Positions 63,179-64,000 of a stretch of DNA of 64,000 nt are shown in pieces. Source of the DNA: Taenia hydatigena. Its lineage: Eukaryota; Platyhelminthes; Cestoda; Cyclophyllidea; Taeniidae. The position numbers were made by a program, and so were the translations under genes. Each line of letters starts with the position of its first letter. Positions within the stretch are counted from its first letter, which is position 1. The stretch spans positions 19,504,519 to 19,568,518 of the forward strand of contig JADWOT020000006.1 in assembly GCA_036345935.2 (NCBI GenBank), in the 5' to 3' direction. Under the pieces are notes generated by a model. The model was given only the letters and a program-made list of their open reading frames with translations, was not told the DNA's origin and ran no database searches.

Positions 63179-63363
63179 TCTAGCGTCCTGAGGCCCCTCG
63201 AAGGCAAAAGAAGGCAAAGTGCTAGAGTAGAATATATATATTCAGCAAAAAGAGGGAAATAAGCTGCTGTCATGATCCGAAGGCCAGCCTACGCAGCTAG
63301 GACAATATGGCCACCTCTGTGTCCCTGACCGAAATCGGTAGTTCAAACAAACAAAGCATTACA
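63179..63363 (-). mobile_element. 3' LTR of an outer TRIM, second composite
   Basis: Reversed 185 bp LTR beginning TCTAGCGTCC (one base off TGTAG) and ending GCATTACA. Apart from its first ~28 bp it matches the LTR at 42448-42633 at all but about one position. TTGCC (63364-63368) separates it from the next LTR, the same 5 bp as in the 42 kb locus. Confidence 0.88.
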
Positions 63364-63368
63364 TTGCC

Positions 63369-64000
63369 TGTAGTACTTTGTTTGTTAGAACTACCGGTTT
63401 CTGTCAAGGTCACAGGGGTGGCCCTATTGCCCTAGCTGCGTGGGCTGGCCTCCGAGCCATGCCAGCAGCCTATTTCCCTCAGTCCGGCGAATATATGTAT
63501 TCTACCCTGCCACTTTGCCTTTTTTTGCCTTAAGGGAGCCTCGGGACGCTACATTGGTGGCAGCGGATAGCGGACCCGACTCTATAGGTTTTTTTTTATC
63601 CCGATCTCTACCCCCTGCGGCATGTTGCAGCGGTGCAAAAGAAGTGCATGTGCTACGGATGGGCCACGAACGACTTACCTCTTCGGCACCTACCCCATCT
63701 CCGTGTTCTACAAGAAAGCTATCAACAACTGAAGCAACACTAGCCATGGACCACCTGGAAAGTTTCGTTCCAAAGATTACCCCTAATAGACTTGCTTAAG
63801 GAGATTGGCGTGCTAACGCCTCCCTACGGACATACTGATGGTCGCAGAACCACTTATCCTGAACTTTGTTTCCAAGCCAAACGAAATTCCAAGTCCAATG
63901 CACTGCCAAGAGGGATCACTAACGTTGGTGTTAAGCATCGCCTCAATCGCGTCGAATGTCGGCGACTGGCATGGTTAGCTCGTGGGTGCTTCTTGCAGCA
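63369..64000 (+). mobile_element. Inner TRIM retrotransposon of second composite, cut by window end
   Basis: The 5' LTR is 63369-63553 (TGTAGTACTTTG to GGACGCTACA), differing from the LTR at 42258-42442 at about one position. The tRNA-Leu primer-binding site TGGTGGCAGCGG is at 63555-63566. The internal region continues to the window edge, about 80 bp short of the polypurine tract expected from the 42 kb copy. Open frames that run from the LTR into the internal region are not evidence of a protein, since the known copies carry only short unconserved frames. Confidence 0.92.

Noticed and set aside
63440..63799. 119-codon frame spanning TRIM LTR and internal region, with matching frames in the 42 kb copy
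   Set aside because: It is shared only because the copies are nearly identical DNA; it crosses the LTR boundary and primer site and has no protein motif, so it is not evidence of a TRIM-encoded protein.

Overview
This window looks like a eukaryotic chromosome from a flatworm, most likely a tapeworm. Coding exons are split by GT-AG introns ranging from 77 bp to about 14 kb. The genes are metazoan (a Kv4 channel, an SH2B adaptor, an Sm protein). The main repeat is a very short LTR retrotransposon of the TRIM type, a class known from taeniid tapeworms. No species can be named from sequence alone. I see no rRNA, tRNA, CRISPR or bacterial-style operon.

Layout. From 1 to 10 kb lie a solo LTR (140-294), a decayed full-length TRIM (1918-2891) and otherwise gene-poor sequence with one unexplained 231-codon ORF (8278-8973). 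From 38.9 kb down to about 10.5 kb, on the minus strand, is a Shal/Kv4 potassium channel gene. Four exons are well supported (38877-37772, 23476-23314, 17811-17434, 11464-11168) and one terminal exon is tentative (10627-10532). All junction phases agree and the model totals about 679 residues, close to the family length. From 39.5 to 42.6 kb is a cluster of TRIM/LTR copies in the spacer between two divergent genes. It includes a TRIM nested in inverted orientation inside another, exactly at the polypurine tract/3' LTR junction. From 43.1 to 59.7 kb, on the plus strand, is an SH2B-family adaptor (dimerisation, PH and SH2 domains) in eight recognised exons. From 61.5 to 61.3 kb, on the minus strand, is an intronless gene for Sm protein F. 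From 62.1 kb to the end are a solo LTR and the start of a second copy of the nested TRIM composite, cut by the window edge.

The three genes do not form a pathway: Kv4 is a membrane A-type channel, SH2B a receptor-kinase adaptor and SmF a spliceosomal core protein. What links them is the repeat. Each has a TRIM LTR 0.45-0.7 kb upstream of its start codon, pointing in the gene's own direction. The main points for follow-up are the nested/inverted TRIM composite, its second copy at 63 kb, and the possible promoter role of these LTRs.
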